Source: Bifidobacterium breve (GTDB lineage: Bacteria; Actinomycetota; Acidimicrobiia; Acidimicrobiales; Ilumatobacteraceae). From it: DNA of 7,873 nucleotides. Location: the NCBI GenBank assembly GCA_943325425.2, contig CALPPJ020000046.1, positions 1 through 7,873 of the forward strand, in the 5' to 3' direction. A program made the translations under genes and the position numbers. The notes below the pieces were generated by a model. The model was not told the origin of the DNA and ran no database searches. It worked only from the letters and a program-made list of their open reading frames with translations. Below, one piece after another: positions 7,011-7,873 of this stretch (positions are counted from its first letter, which is position 1; each line of letters begins with the position of its first letter).

Positions 7011-7042
7011 CGTGCAATGGGCGTTGTCGGGCCGTGGCGACC

Positions 7043-7048
7043 TACGCT
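7043..7048 (+). promoter_or_regulatory. Predicted -10 box of the LLM oxidoreductase gene (leaderless transcript)
   Basis: TACGCT lies 6 nt before the ATG at 7055, the same box-to-start distance as TACGGT before the dioxygenase gene. There is no ribosome-binding sequence in front of this ATG, consistent with a leaderless message. No clear -35 at normal spacing. Confidence 0.5.
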
Positions 7049-7054
7049 CGGGGC

Positions 7055-7873
7055 ATGGTTCCCCCAGAGCAGACTCAAGCAAAACCCCGAATGACGGTTG
7101 GCGTGGCCCTGCCACAAATGGCCACTGGGTTGGACCGAGGGCGACTTCTGGACTGGTGCCGGATGGTCGATCAGGGCCCATTTTCCAGCATTTCGGCGGG
7201 GGAACGGATCACTTTTCATAATTTGGATGGCTTTACCTTGTGTTCTGCGGCGGCTGCCATCACCGAGAGGGTCCGTATTTTGGTCAACGTGGCGGTGCTG
7301 CCCTGGCATGCACCGGCCTTGGTTGCCAAAGAACTGGCCTCGATGGATGTGGTGTCGGGCGGTCGAGTTGAAGTGGCGGTCGGAGTTGGGGGTCGTCAGC
7401 AGGATTACGCGGCATTGGGTTCGCCATTCGCTGGCCGTCACAAACGACTTGATGAGGCAGTCTTTGAACTGAAGCGACTGTGGGCGGGCGGCGTCGCTGC
7501 TGATGGTGAGAAGGTGGGGCCTGCTCCGTTGCAAGTAGGTGGTCCGCCGGTCATGGCGTCGGCAATGGGTCCGAAATCGCTAGCACGTGCGGCTCAGTGG
7601 GCTGTAGGCGTCAGCGGTTTTACGTTGTTGGGTGATTCCCGCGAAGCCGGGCGTTTGTTTCGTGCGACTGAAACGGCGTGGAGTAATGCGAGTCGTACTG
7701 ACAAGCCGCGTTTGGTTACTGGTTCATTCGTTGCACTCGGTGCGAATGCAACTGAAACTTTGCGCGATTTTGCGGCAACGTATCTGCATGTGTTTTCACC
7801 CGATCTTGCAAAGTCGCTTTCGGAAGCAATGACTCTCAACGAACCATCACGGGTTGTTGATTTACTCGATCAA
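7055..7873 (+). CDS. LLM-class flavin-dependent oxidoreductase, C-terminus beyond window edge
   Basis: Luciferase-like TIM-barrel oxidoreductase, probably using F420 (FMN is possible), transferring hydride to or from a pathway intermediate. The 273 residues present show the barrel start VGVALPQM (15-22), the mid-barrel segment AKELASMDVVSGGRVEVAVG (91-110), GGRQQDYAALG (112-122), and RHKRLDEAVFELKRLW (128-143), the standard helix after strand 4. A later LQVGGPPVMASAMG segment (159-172) also fits. The frame is open to the right edge. The start is the ATG at 7055, supported by the TACGCT box 6 nt upstream; an internal ATG at 7091 (MTVGVALPQ) would remove a 12-residue non-conserved lead and is the alternative. 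It diverges from operon B over the perfect palindrome. In actinobacteria such enzymes often sit in catabolic clusters, for example steroid or alicyclic degradation, but the substrate cannot be assigned. Confidence 0.9.
   Translation, partial: MVPPEQTQAKPRMTVGVALPQMATGLDRGRLLDWCRMVDQGPFSSISAGERITFHNLDGFTLCSAAAAITERVRILVNVAVLPWHAPALVAKELASMDVVSGGRVEVAVGVGGRQQDYAALGSPFAGRHKRLDEAVFELKRLWAGGVAADGEKVGPAPLQVGGPPVMASAMGPKSLARAAQWAVGVSGFTLLGDSREAGRLFRATETAWSNASRTDKPRLVTGSFVALGANATETLRDFAATYLHVFSPDLAKSLSEAMTLNEPSRVVDLLDQ

Noticed and set aside
6967..7017. TTG start at 7017 for the amidohydrolase
   Set aside because: The extra 17 residues would be encoded by the palindrome and promoter, and the family normally starts a few residues before the VDDH motif.
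7001..7534. 177-codon open frame on the minus strand opposite the LLM gene
   Set aside because: It lies antisense to a clear LLM-family gene, matches no protein family I recognise, and its start region covers the promoter and part of the palindrome.

Overview
The window looks like a chromosomal catabolic locus from an actinobacterium. The evidence is a probable F420-dependent luciferase-like oxidoreductase, a CoA ligase that closely resembles the mycobacterial FadD3 type, TANNNT boxes placed 6-7 nt before start codons (leaderless-style promoters), and a lysine/alanine/proline-rich protein tail of the kind common in that phylum. The base composition is moderate, so a low-GC aquatic lineage (Acidimicrobiia-like) fits better than a Mycobacterium or Streptomyces. 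That placement is inference. No RNA gene, mobile element, CRISPR array or phage signal was seen.

Layout: there are seven protein genes, five on the minus strand and two on the plus strand, packed almost without gaps. Minus-strand operon A runs from 3256 to the left edge: zinc alcohol dehydrogenase, then an AliA-like acid-CoA ligase, then an SDR dehydrogenase (cut by the window edge). Its last two genes overlap by ATGA. A TauD/TfdA-type 2-oxoglutarate dioxygenase (3377-4198, plus) diverges from operon A. Minus-strand operon B runs from 6966 to 4199: amidohydrolase-2 family protein, then a FadD3-like CoA ligase. Its end abuts the end of the dioxygenase gene with no spacer. An LLM-class flavin oxidoreductase (7055 to the right edge, plus) diverges from operon B.

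The most notable signal is regulatory. The only two substantial intergenic regions, both divergent promoter regions, carry the same palindrome, TCTGAC-N5-GTCAGA (3307-3323 and 6989-7005). The second copy extends to a perfect 27-bp palindrome. In both places it covers the predicted -35 region of the minus-strand operon. This suggests that one dimeric repressor, perhaps TetR-like and not encoded in the window, controls the whole locus.

Working together: two carboxylic-acid CoA ligases of different subfamilies, an alcohol dehydrogenase, an SDR, two oxidoreductases able to act on unactivated or cyclic substrates, and an amidohydrolase-fold hydrolase or decarboxylase suggest degradation of an alicyclic, steroid-derived or terpenoid-like acid through CoA thioesters. 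The actual substrate cannot be read from the sequence, and the beta-oxidation enzymes proper (acyl-CoA dehydrogenase, hydratase, thiolase) are not in the window.
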